Assembly: GCA_963717215.1 (NCBI GenBank)
Contig: CAVQVS010000006.1
Location: 1,054,001-1,118,000 of the forward strand
Source: Roseiarcus sp963717215
GTDB taxonomy: Bacteria; Pseudomonadota; Alphaproteobacteria; Rhizobiales; Beijerinckiaceae
Length of the DNA: 64,000 bases
Direction: 5' to 3'
Position numbers and translations under genes: made by a program. Positions 54,001 through 62,336 of the stretch are shown in pieces. How positions within the stretch are numbered: position 1 is the first letter of the stretch; each line of letters begins with the position of its first letter. The notes under the pieces are model-generated. The model made no database searches. It was not told the DNA's origin and saw nothing but the letters and a program-made list of their open reading frames with translations.

Positions 54001-54218
54001 GCCTCATCATGTCGACGATGCTGTCGCTCGTTTTCGTGCCCGCGGTGTTCACGGTGCTCGACGATCTCGGCAGCTTTACCTGGCGCTTGCTGAGCCGCTT
54101 CGTCGGCGATACGGAAGAAACGCAGGCGGAGGAGCCGCATGCACCCTCTCGCCCCGGACATCCGCCCGCCACGATCAGGCCGCGGCCTGCGTCCGAGGTT
54201 TCCGTCGCGGCGGAGTAA
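51059..54218 (+). CDS. RND multidrug efflux pump (AcrB/HAE1 family), two frameshifts
   Basis: Proton-driven inner-membrane transporter of about 1,053 residues. Seen: SAWSIRKPIPAIVGFAVLMI, FPNIDIPIVQVLI, the porter domain, RATLVTAIALPLSVIPTFWA, LVTGILVDDAIVEIENIVRH (the paired Asp of the proton relay), a second-half NAIMLVDFAVEEIGRGTP and RPIVMTTIAMAAGMFPSALG. A missing A near 51987 (GAGAAATCG) splits EKRLEK from IAAAHPEVKFTKVD, and a missing C near 52700 (a five-C run) splits FIPP from DDYGRALLAIELPPGS. Both are homopolymer losses. Substrates are unknown; regulated with the TetR gene. Confidence 0.88.
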
Positions 54219-54224
54219 GAGCGC

Positions 54225-54259
54225 GCAGCACAACCTGCTGCGTGTGTGACCGCGGTCAC
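54225..54259. promoter_or_regulatory. Hairpin and perfect palindrome between convergent genes
   Basis: GCAGCA/TGCTGC (54225-54241) forms a short stem, followed by the perfect 14-base palindrome GTGACCGCGGTCAC (54246-54259). It lies between the ends of the pump gene and the convergent sterol-desaturase gene. It may be a bidirectional transcription stop or a protein site; there is no T tract. Confidence 0.4.
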
Positions 54260-54340
54260 TGCCGGCGCGGTTCCGCTACGTTAATCAATCATTATTCTCG
54301 GAAGCAAATTTAGCAGCGCGGCGCAATCGCCGCGAGGCGA

Positions 54341-55390
54341 TCAGACTTTAGAATCGGCGGCGGGCAGGTCATTGCGGCCCACCGAAGGGGGTTCGGAGCC
54401 CGCCGCCGCGCGTCTGAAAGCGCTCGCGCCCACGAGCGCTTTGAATGCGTTGATGGTCGGGTCGATGACGAGGCCCATCACGCCATGGGGATCATGCTTG
54501 TGCCCTGAAACGCCGAAGGCAAGGCCCGGCGGCTCGACGGAGGGCATGCGCAAGCTGCCCGCAAGCCAGTCCCATAGCGCCAGGCTTGCGCCCATGTTGC
54601 AATTGAAATGCGCGGGGTTGGCCGAGTGGTGGAGCTGGTGGTGCGCGGGGCTCATGAATATTCGCCCCCAAAGGCCGGTGAACGGAATCCAGATCTCGCT
54701 GTGCTGGAGCTGCGCGGTCAGGTAGATGTACAGCAGCATCAGCACGTTCTGATCGAACAGGGTGAAGGACACCGCCTTTCGCCCAAGCGCGTATTGAGCC
54801 GCGCCGCCAATCACCCCTATGAACAGCGCGAGATTGTTGGCCAGAATCAGCGAATCAAGCGGGTGAACGCGAAAGTTCACCAACGGCGTCAGCACTTCGG
54901 CGGAATGGTGCGCCTTGTGCAGCTCCCATAGCGCCGGAATGCGGTGCTTGAGCGTGTGGTCGACGAAGAAGCCGAGTTCATAAGCAAGAAACAGCGCGAC
55001 CGTGCGCATGGCGTTGAGCGTCCAATCGGGGGCGCGCCATTGCGGCGGGGGGCCAAGGCAGCGCGTCAGAAGCGCGGCGACGCCGTCGCTGATCCATGAG
55101 GTCGATACGACGGCCCAGCCGAGGATCGCGCCCAAAGTCGTGAGCCCGATGACGCAATAGGCGAGGTCGGCGAAAGTCGACCGATGCAGGAGCACGCGGC
55201 GAGAGAAAATCGCGCGCGCCAGCGCCCTGAGCGCGACCGGTCGATCCCGACGCTTCCGCCGCCAGCCAAGCCAGGCGAAGGCGATGAGGATCGTGGCGCT
55301 GAGCGAATAGACCGAGCAGATCGACGACGGCGAAAGCAGGGTCGCAACGACCGGCTTAAGCGGTGAGAGAAGCGTCAGGGCGAACGTCAT
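54341..55390 (-). CDS. Sterol desaturase/fatty acid hydroxylase superfamily protein
   Basis: Integral membrane di-iron oxygenase of 349 residues. The His boxes are present: FFVDHTLKHRIPALWELHKAHH (as HTLKH and HKAHHSAEV) and SPAHHQLHHSANPAHFNCNM, plus a Trp/His-rich HSEIWIPF. Four or more hydrophobic helices flank them. Members hydroxylate or desaturate sterols, hopanoid-like or fatty-acyl lipids; the substrate here is unknown. Methanotroph-type sterol or hopanoid use is possible but not shown. Confidence 0.88.
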   Translation of the reverse strand: MTFALTLLSPLKPVVATLLSPSSICSVYSLSATILIAFAWLGWRRKRRDRPVALRALARAIFSRRVLLHRSTFADLAYCVIGLTTLGAILGWAVVSTSWISDGVAALLTRCLGPPPQWRAPDWTLNAMRTVALFLAYELGFFVDHTLKHRIPALWELHKAHHSAEVLTPLVNFRVHPLDSLILANNLALFIGVIGGAAQYALGRKAVSFTLFDQNVLMLLYIYLTAQLQHSEIWIPFTGLWGRIFMSPAHHQLHHSANPAHFNCNMGASLALWDWLAGSLRMPSVEPPGLAFGVSGHKHDPHGVMGLVIDPTINAFKALVGASAFRRAAAGSEPPSVGRNDLPAADSKV

Positions 55391-55698
55391 CGATTGTCTG
55401 TGCGCAGGACCGCGGCCCGGGTCGGCGCGAAGCCGTTCCCGGGATTGTTAGGCGGCAAGACTTAAAAAATTGATCGCTTCGATCTGTAGATTGAGGTGGA
55501 GAGCAAAGGCGGTCGTGATCCGAGCCCGCGAGGGCGCTTCTGGGTAGGCAATTTGGTGCACTGCAGCTGTGATCCACATCACGGCACGGATTTTGCGGCG
55601 TTCTATGTTGCAGCGCACCAAAACTCGGCGGCTGCACAGAGAGCCGGCAGCAGATTCAGAGGCTAACCGGCCGCAACCACCAAAAATCGGGGGCCAAC
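55391..55698. other. Intergenic region, nothing recognised
   Basis: 308 bases between the divergent sterol-desaturase gene and a small exported-protein gene. No open frame with coding character, terminator or operator stands out. Confidence 0.4.
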
Positions 55699-55956
55699 AT
55701 GTATTCTCTTGTTGTTCTTATCTGTTCCACCGCCCTGTCTCACGCGGATTGTCAGTCAAAAACCGCTGTTGACGTGATTCGGGGCCCGACAGTCGACAAT
55801 CCAATGATGTGCGGATTTAATGCGCAAGCGATGATTGCCCGCACAGATCTTGTGCAAACTGACGGTACGGAATACGTCAAGGTCGTGTGCACCCGGGCAA
55901 AGAACGCCGATGAATGGGTGGCCGAAATCGGAGCGCGCAAGGCGGCGATTCAGTAG
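55699..55956 (+). CDS. Small probable exported protein
   Basis: 85 residues. A short hydrophobic N-terminus (MYSLVVLICSTALSHA) with a plausible cleavage after SHA is followed by two Cys (CQSK, MCGFN) and a third (VVCTRAKN), suggesting a small disulfide-bonded periplasmic protein. The end ADEWVAEIGARKAAI is helical. No family is recognised. A GGGGG stretch precedes the ATG at about 7 bases. Confidence 0.55.
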   Translation: MYSLVVLICSTALSHADCQSKTAVDVIRGPTVDNPMMCGFNAQAMIARTDLVQTDGTEYVKVVCTRAKNADEWVAEIGARKAAIQ

Positions 55957-56001
55957 GCGGCGGCTCGAAGCCGCTACGAGGTCCAAGACGGGCTGCATGC
56001 G

Positions 56002-56750
56002 CTACGACGGGCTTTCCTTCTCGACCGGCGGGGATCGCGAGGGGAAGACTTCGTTGATGACGCCGACTTGGGCCGGATCGAGCGCGATCTTGCCAGTAAA
56101 GCCGTCGCGCCGCGCGGCGAGCGCCTCGGCGCGCAGGCCCTCCAGGTCGCGGATGTTGAGGAAGGCCGTGTCGATCGCGGCCACCCGCGCCGACGTTGCG
56201 GCGAGCAGCGTCAAATCGCGGGCCAGGCGATAGGGGCCGAGCGTGGCGCCAAGGCGGTCGCGGTCCGTCTCTGCGCCGATATCGGCGCGCAAGGCCTCCG
56301 AACTCCAGGCGACGGCTATGAGCCGCGCGCTCGAGCCGCGATAACTTCCCATGTGGAACAAAGACTGCGCCGTGTCGGCCACGGCGATGATGCTCGTGGC
56401 GCCGTCAGAGAGGCCGAGCTCGGCCTCGCGCACTGCGAGCTTGGCGGAAAGCTGTTGGACGCTTGGAGCCCCAAGGCTTCCGGGCAGAAGGATGGCGTCG
56501 GGCGCGCCGGGCATCACCGCGTCCAGATCGGCGTCGGTCTCGCCCGAATCGAGGGCATTTGCCCTCACGATGAGCGCCGGCCCGCCTAGCCGAATTCGCG
56601 TACCTTCAGAAACTGCGCCGCGGCCGCCCGCGCCGCTGCCCTTTCGGCCGGCGCGGCCTGAGCGAGATCGACAAGGATTGCGTCCGCGCCGCTGTCCAGC
56701 GCCTCGGCGAGCTTTTGCTCGTCCGCCCGCGCAATGAGAAGCGAGCGCAT
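56002..56750 (-). CDS. CitE-like HpcH/HpaI aldolase/citrate lyase family protein, one frameshift
   Basis: CoA-ester lyase-type TIM barrel of about 249 residues after correction. N-terminal part RSLLIARADEQKLAEALDSG, ADAILVDLAQAAPAERAAA; then, after a missing base near 56585, LGGPALIVRANALDSGETDA, DAILLPGSLGAPSVQQL and an iron-poor FLNIRDLEGLRAEALAARRD with KIALDPAQVGVINEVFP. The late KHP-like QIALHPDQV motif of the family is represented by KIALDPAQV. Family members cleave malyl-, methylmalyl- or citramalyl-CoA. It follows a MaoC gene by 8 bases, a pair related to C4/C5 CoA-thioester chemistry; the exact reaction is not proven. Confidence 0.75.
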
Positions 56751-56758
56751 GGGGCCGC

Positions 56759-57256
56759 TCAGGCTGTCAGCATCTCAGGCTCGCGGCGGCGCATGAAAGC
56801 GGTGCGCCGACACTCGGCGACAAGCGTGCCGTCCTGCTTAAACGCGCGGTGCCGGAACTCGACCAGCCCCGCCTCGGGGCGCGACCTGGAGGGGCGCGTG
56901 GCGATCACCTCCGTCTCGACCCGGATGGTGTCGCCTTCGAACAACGGGGCCGGAAAAGCGACGTCCGTCATGCCGAGATTGGCGATGGTCGTGCCGACCG
57001 TGGTGTCGTTGACCGAGATGCCGATCATCAGCCCGAGCGTGAACAGGGAGTTCATGATCGGCCGGCCCCATTCGGTTTCGGTCGCGCAAAAATGCGCGTC
57101 GATATGCAACGGCTGCGGGTTCAGCGTCATGTTGGAGAACAGCATGTTGTCCATTTGGGTGACGGTGCGGGTCAGCCCATGGCGAAACATCTGGCCGATC
57201 GAGAACGCCTCGAAATAGAGGCCGCCACGGGGATGGCGAAGAGTTCCAGTCTCCAT
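56759..57256 (-). CDS. MaoC-like (hot-dog fold) dehydratase
   Basis: 165-residue single hot-dog domain enoyl-CoA hydratase-type protein. Seen: LYFEAFSIGQMFRHGLTRTVT, the hydratase Asp/His pair region LNPQPLHIDAHFCATEWG-like text (actual NPQPLHIDAHFCATETEWG) and RPIMNSLFTLGLMIGISVND, TIANLGMTDVAFPAPLFEGD. Mesaconyl-CoA hydratase of the ethylmalonyl-CoA pathway is also a MaoC protein but is about twice as long, so this is a shorter relative. The ATG at 57256 is favoured because GGAG lies 8 bases upstream. Overlapping chemistry with the CitE partner suggests a joint operon. Confidence 0.82.
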   Translation of the reverse strand: METGTLRHPRGGLYFEAFSIGQMFRHGLTRTVTQMDNMLFSNMTLNPQPLHIDAHFCATETEWGRPIMNSLFTLGLMIGISVNDTTVGTTIANLGMTDVAFPAPLFEGDTIRVETEVIATRPSRSRPEAGLVEFRHRAFKQDGTLVAECRRTAFMRRREPEMLTA

Positions 57257-57350
57257 GGATGCTCCGTTCACAACCTTAAGTTGATTTTAACCCTCATCGC
57301 ACAATCTATGCGTTAGCGTCTGCCGCCATGACCGGCGAGGGGGGCCGAAC

Positions 57351-58742
57351 ATGCACGCCAACCGTCTATTGACCGAGTTCCTGCCGGCGCCGTCTTGCGC
57401 CAAGTCAGACATAGTGCGTCGATTTCTCGCCTGGGTGCAATCCGCTGACACGGGTGCAAGGGCGCAAGGGGCGAGCGCGCTCGCCCGCGCCTATCTTTAT
57501 TCCGATCTGCCCCCCGCCATGCGCGCCGAAGCGGCGCTCGCGATGACCGTTCTGATCGATGACCCCTCGATCCTGGTTCGCCAGGCGCTGGCGGAGGCCT
57601 TGTGCAGAGCCCGCGAAGCGCCTCGCACGTTAATCCTCATGCTGGCGACAGGCGACTCGGAAATCGCCGCCGCCGTGCTTCAGCACTCGCCCGTCCTGAC
57701 CGAAGCCGACCTCATCGATTGCGCTCGCGAAGGGAGACGCCGCCGCTCAGATGGCGATTGCGCGCCGTCCAAACCTGCCGCCTCGCGCGAAAGCCGCTTT
57801 GGCCGAGACCGGACACTTCGATGCGGTTCGTACGCTCATCGAGAATCTCGCGATCAATTGCCCAGCAGACGTGCTTGGACGCATCTTTGACCGCTTCGGC
57901 GACGATCCGTCCTTGCGCGAAACGCTGCTCGAGCGCCCGGCGCTGCCGGCAGCCCTGCGGGCGCGCATTGCGGTGGCGGCAGCCAAGGATCTAGGCGTCG
58001 AGGCGTCGCAGTGGATGGCGCCAGAGCGGGCGGAGCGCGTCGCCCGCGACGCGCGCGACGAGGCGATCTGCACGATCGCCTCGTCCTGCCGTCCCGGCGA
58101 GCGGGCGGAGCTCACGCGCGCGCTGCGCGTCGCCGGCGCGCTGACGCCGGCCCTGCTCCTGCAGATCGCTGCTTGGCGGGGAGCGGACTTTATTCGCCCA
58201 CGCTCTGGCGGAATTGTCGGGCCTGCCTCTGCCGCGCGTCGCCGCCTTTATGCTCGAACCGCGGGGCGAGGGATTCGCCGCGCTCGGCCGCCGGGCGGGC
58301 GTCAGGAGCGGGGTCCTGTCCGCCTTTCGCGCCGCGCTCGCCGCGCTCAAAACATATGCCGGCGAGCGAACCGACGGGCTCAAACTTTCGCTCGTGAAGA
58401 CGGTGATTGACGAATGCGAGCAGCTCGACGATCCGGCCCTCACCAAGGTCGGCGCCCTGCTCTGGCGCTTCGCCGCTGAAGCGGCGAAGGCGGAGGCGGC
58501 GCGCTTCGCCATCGAGGTCGGCGGCTTCGGCCCCGACCGGTCGGCTGCCGCCGGTCCTGGAATTTTCGCCCGTCAACGACGATTCCGGTCACGCGCCGAA
58601 GCTGACCGCGGACTTTGGCTGGACGCCGACAGACGCAGGGATGCTGGAGCTTGCCGCGCCGTCGGCGAATTCGGGCGAGGATAAAGCCCCGCGCGTCGAA
58701 TTGCCGCCCGAGCTTGTCGCCCGGCTCGACGACGCAGCCTAA
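57351..58742 (+). CDS. DUF2336 domain protein, three frameshifts
   Basis: About 462 residues after correction. N-terminal helical repeat region (FLAWVQSADTGARAQGASAL, DDPSILVRQALAEALCRARE) is HEAT-like, typical of DUF2336 proteins in alphaproteobacteria. Breaks: near 57738 (CAREG then GDAAAQMAIARRP), near 58170 (LLLQ then LLGGERTLFAHALAELSG), and near 58545 (GGFGPDR then LPPVLEFSPVNDDSG). Each needs one base removed. The C-terminus ends RVELPPELVARLDDAA. A GAGGGG ribosome site precedes the ATG. Function unknown; related proteins have been tied to cell-surface or chemotaxis-like signalling only by context. Confidence 0.75.
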
Positions 58743-58745
58743 AGC

Positions 58746-59426
58746 TCAGGCGCTTCGCGCCGTCGAGTTGGCGCCTTCCGCCATCTCCTGGCGCGCCTGC
58801 GCAATCGCCTGCCGCAGCACGGAAGGCTCCTGGGCGCCGGGAACCCCGACGCGGCCGCCGAAGATGAAGAACGGCACCCCGCTCACCCCCATCGCCTGAG
58901 CCTGTTCGATTTCCTGGCGCACAAGGTCGATGTCGGCGTCGTCAGCGAGCCGCTTTTCGATCTCGCCGGCGTCAAGGCCGCATTCGCCCGCGATCGCGGC
59001 CAACACGCTGCGATCGCCGATGTCGCGTCCCTCGACAAAATAGGCCTTGAACAGTCGATCGGCGACTTTGGCCTGGACGCCGGCCGCCGCCGCCCAGCGG
59101 ATGAGGCGGTGGGCGTCGAGAGTGTTGGGCGAGCGCGTGATCTTGTCGAAGGCGAAGGGAACGCCAACCGCAGCGCCAAGGCGGGTCAAGTTCTCGTGCG
59201 CAGCCTCGAGCCTGCCGCTCTTGCCGAATTTTTTCTCCATGTACTCGGTGCGGTCGAGGCCGCCTTCGGGGATCGTCGGGTCGAGCTGATAGGGCCGCCA
59301 CCGCACGACGACCGGCCCCACATCTTCCGAGAGCGCTTCTTCGAGACGTTTCTCGCCCACGTAGCACCAGGGGCACACGACATCGCTGACGATATCGATG
59401 GTGAGAACTTGATCCGCTTCGCTCAT
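58746..59426 (-). CDS. DsbA family (FrnE-like) thioredoxin-fold oxidoreductase
   Basis: 226 residues with the redox motif VVCPWCYVGEKRLEEAL (CPWC, residues about 17-20), a helical insertion with KITRSPNTLDAHRLIRWA and the cis-Pro loop GVSGVPFFIFGGRVGVPGAQ. The layout matches FrnE/2-hydroxychromene-2-carboxylate isomerase-like DsbA proteins, usually cytosolic; no signal peptide is seen. ATG 59426 (MSEADQV) has GGAG at 9 bases; the ATG at 59435 is too close to it. Convergent with the DUF2336 gene, 3 bases apart. Confidence 0.87.
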   Translation of the reverse strand: MSEADQVLTIDIVSDVVCPWCYVGEKRLEEALSEDVGPVVVRWRPYQLDPTIPEGGLDRTEYMEKKFGKSGRLEAAHENLTRLGAAVGVPFAFDKITRSPNTLDAHRLIRWAAAAGVQAKVADRLFKAYFVEGRDIGDRSVLAAIAGECGLDAGEIEKRLADDADIDLVRQEIEQAQAMGVSGVPFFIFGGRVGVPGAQEPSVLRQAIAQARQEMAEGANSTARSA

Positions 59427-59875
59427 GGGGCCCATGCTCCGGTTTGCGTAGTTTATTTGGTCTCGCTACAGCGCAAGCGCAAGCGAAGGGATTCCGCTGA
59501 CTTTGGTTGCTGGAGCAGACCTGTCGCGTCGTCTTTCATCACCTCGTAGGGAGCGGCCTCGATTCTCCTTTTCTTGCGGCGCCTCGCTGGTCAGCCGTCG
59601 CCCCCGATTGCCCTACGCAACGCGTCAATCTTCGCCCTTAGTTCGTCTTGCCTCGCCTGTCGCTCCCCGGACTGATCGGGCTTCGACTCTGCGGTGAAAG
59701 GCCGATTTGGCGGTGCGCCCGTGCGCTGCGGCTGAAATTCAGCGGCCTTAAGAAAATTGCGACGCCAGCGTGGGGGACCAAACTCTGAATTTCTTACTGC
59801 AACTATACAGAGATTTAATCACTTGTAACAACTTTTGATTGCATCCAATCAAATTTGTGATAAATTTGATTCAAG
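59427..59875. other. Intergenic region upstream of the PEP-CTERM gene
   Basis: 449 bases. Most of it shows nothing definite; the last 130 bases become AT-rich and contain the palindromes noted separately, so this is the likely control region of the PEP-CTERM gene. Confidence 0.45.
59836..59869. promoter_or_regulatory. Two overlapping inverted repeats before the PEP-CTERM gene
   Basis: TGATTG/CAATCA (59836-59851, 4-base centre) and TCAAATTT/AAATTTGA (59849-59869, GTGAT centre) sit 7-40 bases upstream of the ATG in an AT-rich stretch. They could be a repressor site overlapping the promoter or an mRNA hairpin over the ribosome site. Confidence 0.5.
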
Positions 59876-60586
59876 ATGACCCAGACCTCAGACGCTCTCG
59901 GCCGCGTCGATATCGGCGCGACCCGCCGCAATGGCGCCCTGTCCGCGATCGCGCTTGCCATCGCGGTTACGGCCGCGATCGCTTCATCGGTGACGGACGC
60001 CAACGCAGGCGCGCGCGAGGTCAGCGCTTTCTCCTATGGCTTCGCCAATTCGCTTTTGCCCAACAAAGGTCTTGAGCCTTCCCACAAACTGTCGCCATCA
60101 GGCCGCGATTGGGCGCTCCAATGCTCCGTCGGTTGCGGTCCGGCTTTCGGAACATTCATGACGTCGCGAAGCGAAATGCTGACCTCGAACAATGCGGACG
60201 TCGCCACAAGGACGACCGCGGACTCGGCTGGCCATGCGGTGGGCGTGGGCGGCACGGTCGTCGTCGAGCGCCTTGAACCCGACGCCTCGGGCTCGCTGAT
60301 GAATTGGGTTGTCGTATCCGAGCGCACGATCGACGAGAACGGCTCCCATTCGTGGTCCCTGTTGTCCGGCGCGCCATCGGACACACCCTGGCTGCCGACT
60401 AGCCTCTACCGGTTCGAGGGCTCTTCGTTGTCGGCGGACCTTCTTGCGGACACGGCGCCCACGCCCGAAGCGTCGACCTGGGCGATGATGCTCATCGGCT
60501 TCGCCGGGCTCGGCCTGGCCGGGTATCGAAGCTCCACAACCCCCTGTCGCCCGATCCAAGCTTTGAGGAGGGTCACTTCGCAATGA
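59876..60586 (+). CDS. PEPxxWA-CTERM sorting-domain protein
   Basis: 236 residues. An N-terminal hydrophobic stretch (LSAIALAIAVTAAIASSVTDANA, given in parts) serves as signal peptide. The C-terminal sorting signal is PTPEASTWAMMLIGFAGLGL followed by AGYR, the PEPxxWA variant used by exosortase systems, which are usually linked to exopolysaccharide-producing biofilm bacteria. The middle is unassigned. About 20 residues follow the signal instead of ending soon after AGYR, so an indel or altered stop near 60525 is possible. Its stop overlaps the next ATG (ATGA). No exosortase gene is in the window. Confidence 0.75.
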   Translation: MTQTSDALGRVDIGATRRNGALSAIALAIAVTAAIASSVTDANAGAREVSAFSYGFANSLLPNKGLEPSHKLSPSGRDWALQCSVGCGPAFGTFMTSRSEMLTSNNADVATRTTADSAGHAVGVGGTVVVERLEPDASGSLMNWVVVSERTIDENGSHSWSLLSGAPSDTPWLPTSLYRFEGSSLSADLLADTAPTPEASTWAMMLIGFAGLGLAGYRSSTTPCRPIQALRRVTSQ

Positions 60587-60927
60587 TCAGCAATCTGCGG
60601 CGCCAAAGTTCAGCTTGGACTGCGCCGATCCAGGCGTCGATCCGCCGCTCGAGCAGCACCCCAGGAATTCGGGACGCCACACCGGAATTCGCTGGCGCAG
60701 GCGGCGTCGAACATACCCTCCAGCTCGCGACGCTGGAGGCCGAAGTGCTGAGGTTGCGAGAAATCCTCGCCGAGGTCACGGCGAGCCGCGCCGCGTTGCG
60801 GAAGGAGATGGACGATCTCCGCCGCGACCGCGACCATTGGCGGAAGCTCGCGGAACCGGCCAAACCAAAACTCGAAGGGACCGGACAGAAAACCTGGTTT
60901 TGCGGGCGGGTCTCGGCAGGCGCTTGA
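60583..60927 (+). CDS. Hypothetical coiled-coil protein
   Basis: 114 residues. The middle is a heptad-like coiled coil (HTLQLATLEAEVLRLREIL, AEVTASRAALRKEMDDLRRD, RDHWRKLAEPAK). The pattern LRRDRDHWRKLAE occurs in small proteins near mobile elements in Rhizobiales. Overlap with the preceding stop (ATGA) suggests co-translation. Function unknown. Confidence 0.5.
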   Translation: MISNLRRQSSAWTAPIQASIRRSSSTPGIRDATPEFAGAGGVEHTLQLATLEAEVLRLREILAEVTASRAALRKEMDDLRRDRDHWRKLAEPAKPKLEGTGQKTWFCGRVSAGA

Positions 60928-61015
60928 GTTTCTGGTTCCACTGGCGTTTGGGTGGGCGACAAATTGGCCCTTGTGGCGCCAGGGGTGGGCGCCGGTCGTA
61001 TTCGGTTTTTCCATC

Positions 61016-61053
61016 ATGGCCGGGCTCGACCTGGCTCGACCCGGCCATGCACG
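61016..61053. repeat. Palindromic intergenic repeat, copy 1
   Basis: ATGGCCGGGCTCGACC followed by GGCTCGACCCGGCCATGCACG, a lengthened variant of the repeat at 61264-61292. Self-complementary arms CCGGG/CCCGG suggest a hairpin. Confidence 0.6.
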
Positions 61054-61116
61054 AGAACAGCCTCTTACTAAGCCTCTGAGTTGACGGAGGTCTGAGCAGC
61101 CGAGAGACTCGTTGCG

Positions 61117-61151
61117 GGCCGGGTGGATGGCCGGCGCAAGGCCGGCCAGCA
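61117..61151. repeat. Palindromic intergenic repeat, copy 2 (variant)
   Basis: GGGTGGATGGCCGGC then GCAAGGCCGGCCAGCAT, a diverged member in the opposite orientation to copy 3. Confidence 0.5.
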
Positions 61152-61187
61152 TAGCTTACCGACACTGAAACCATGACACTGAGCCAA

Positions 61188-61217
61188 CGCCATAAGCGCC
61201 GACAAGTTGGCGCTTAT
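61188..61217. repeat. Direct repeat with hairpin, left of the IS element
   Basis: CATAAGCGCCGACAAGTT here recurs at 63376-63393 in the same orientation. Here ATAAGCGCC (61192-61200) also pairs with GGCGCTTAT (61209-61217) to give a 9-bp stem. Confidence 0.65.
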
Positions 61218-61263
61218 AGCGATAGCTGTTGTTCAGGCTGTTTTTCGCTGTGGCTCCAGACGT

Positions 61264-61292
61264 CCTGGCCGGGCTTGACCCGGCCATCCACG
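61264..61292. repeat. Palindromic intergenic repeat, copy 3
   Basis: GGCCGGGCTTGACCCGGCC followed by ATCCACG. An exact inverted copy lies at 63296-63321 on the other side of the IS element. Such repeats are common between genes of Rhizobiales and resemble REP elements. Confidence 0.7.
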
Positions 61293-61376
61293 CGTTCAAC
61301 ACGTCGAAATGGCGAGAGCATTTGCAAGGACAAAAAGCTTAGTTGCTCCAATTTTTTGTTGGCGATTATCCCGTAC

Positions 61377-61403
61377 TTGACATAAGACCGAGTTCATGCC
61401 ATT
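61377..61403 (+). promoter_or_regulatory. Transposase promoter overlapping the left inverted repeat
   Basis: TTGACA (61377-61382), 17-base spacer, CATTAT (about 61400). The -35 box lies within the terminal repeat. GAGGAG lies about 9 bases before the transposase ATG. Confidence 0.6.
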
Positions 61404-61429
61404 ATCCTCACCATTAGAGGAGTTTTGGC

Positions 61430-62336
61430 ATGTCCCGCCCGAAAGCAGTCCATCAGATGACAGCGCCCCAATTCGATGCGCTGTTTAAGACTGAGGACGA
61501 TTGCATTGCGTATTTGATAGTCCGGCGTTGGCCGCAGGGCGTCGCCTGTCCTCGCTGCGGTAACGCCAAAGTCTACCCGCTTGCCTCTGGCCACCATTGG
61601 CAATGCACTGTGTGCGCGCCGGGCGGATCCACAGGCTATCGCTTCTCGCACTTGACCGGCACAATCTTTGAGAACACGAATAAGCCGTTGAAAGATTGGT
61701 ACCGAGTAGCGCACCTGATGCTGGTCAGCAAGAAGGGCATGAGCGCCCTCCAAATCTTCCGCTACATGGGCTTTGGGAGCTACAAGACTGCTTGGCTCAT
61801 GTGCCACAAGATCAGAACTGTGATGGTCGCGGACGTTAAGAAGCTTGGCGGGATTGTCGAGGTTGACGAAACCTACGTCGGTGGCAGCGACAAAAACCGG
61901 CATTGGGACAAGAAAAGCGGCCAACGGGGGCGCGGTGACACTGGCAAGACTGCCATTGTCGGAGCAGTCAAGCGTAAAGGCAACGTCGTTGCTCGCGTTG
62001 TCGAAAATACAAACCGTGAGACGCTTGAGGCTTTCGTCCGTGAAACTGTATCGAACCGCGTAAGCCTTCTCTGCACCGACGCTTATCCAGGCTACGTGCG
62101 GTTAAAGCACCGCTTTCCGCATCAATCCGTCGATCATACAATTGGCCAGCATGTCGTTGGCGCAGTACACACGAACACGATTGAGGGCTTCTGGTCGATC
62201 CTGAAGCGCGGCGTCGTCGGTACTTACCATAAGGTTTCCAAGAAATATTTGCATCTGTACGTCGCTGAAATCCCAGTTGAGGTATAACAACCGTGACAAC
62301 GCTGATATTTTCAACTCCGTCTTTCACGGCTTCTGA
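61430..62336 (+). CDS. IS1595-family transposase, frameshifted near the end
   Basis: DDE-type transposase, 301 residues if corrected. Seen: zinc ribbon CPRCGNAKVY and CTVC (about 41-65), then VEVDETYVGG (first Asp), LCTDAYPGY (second Asp) and HTNTIEGFWSILKRGVVGTYH with the last acidic residue. The open frame ends early at 62287 (VAEIPVEV). One extra base near 62268 hides the conserved tail LRYNNRDNADIFNSVFHGF, which continues in the next frame to TGA at 62336. Whether the element is active depends on that base being an error. Confidence 0.9.

Noticed and set aside
51059..54218. RND pump as a true pseudogene
   Set aside because: Both breaks are single losses in A and C runs and all functional motifs are intact, which fits sequencing error better.
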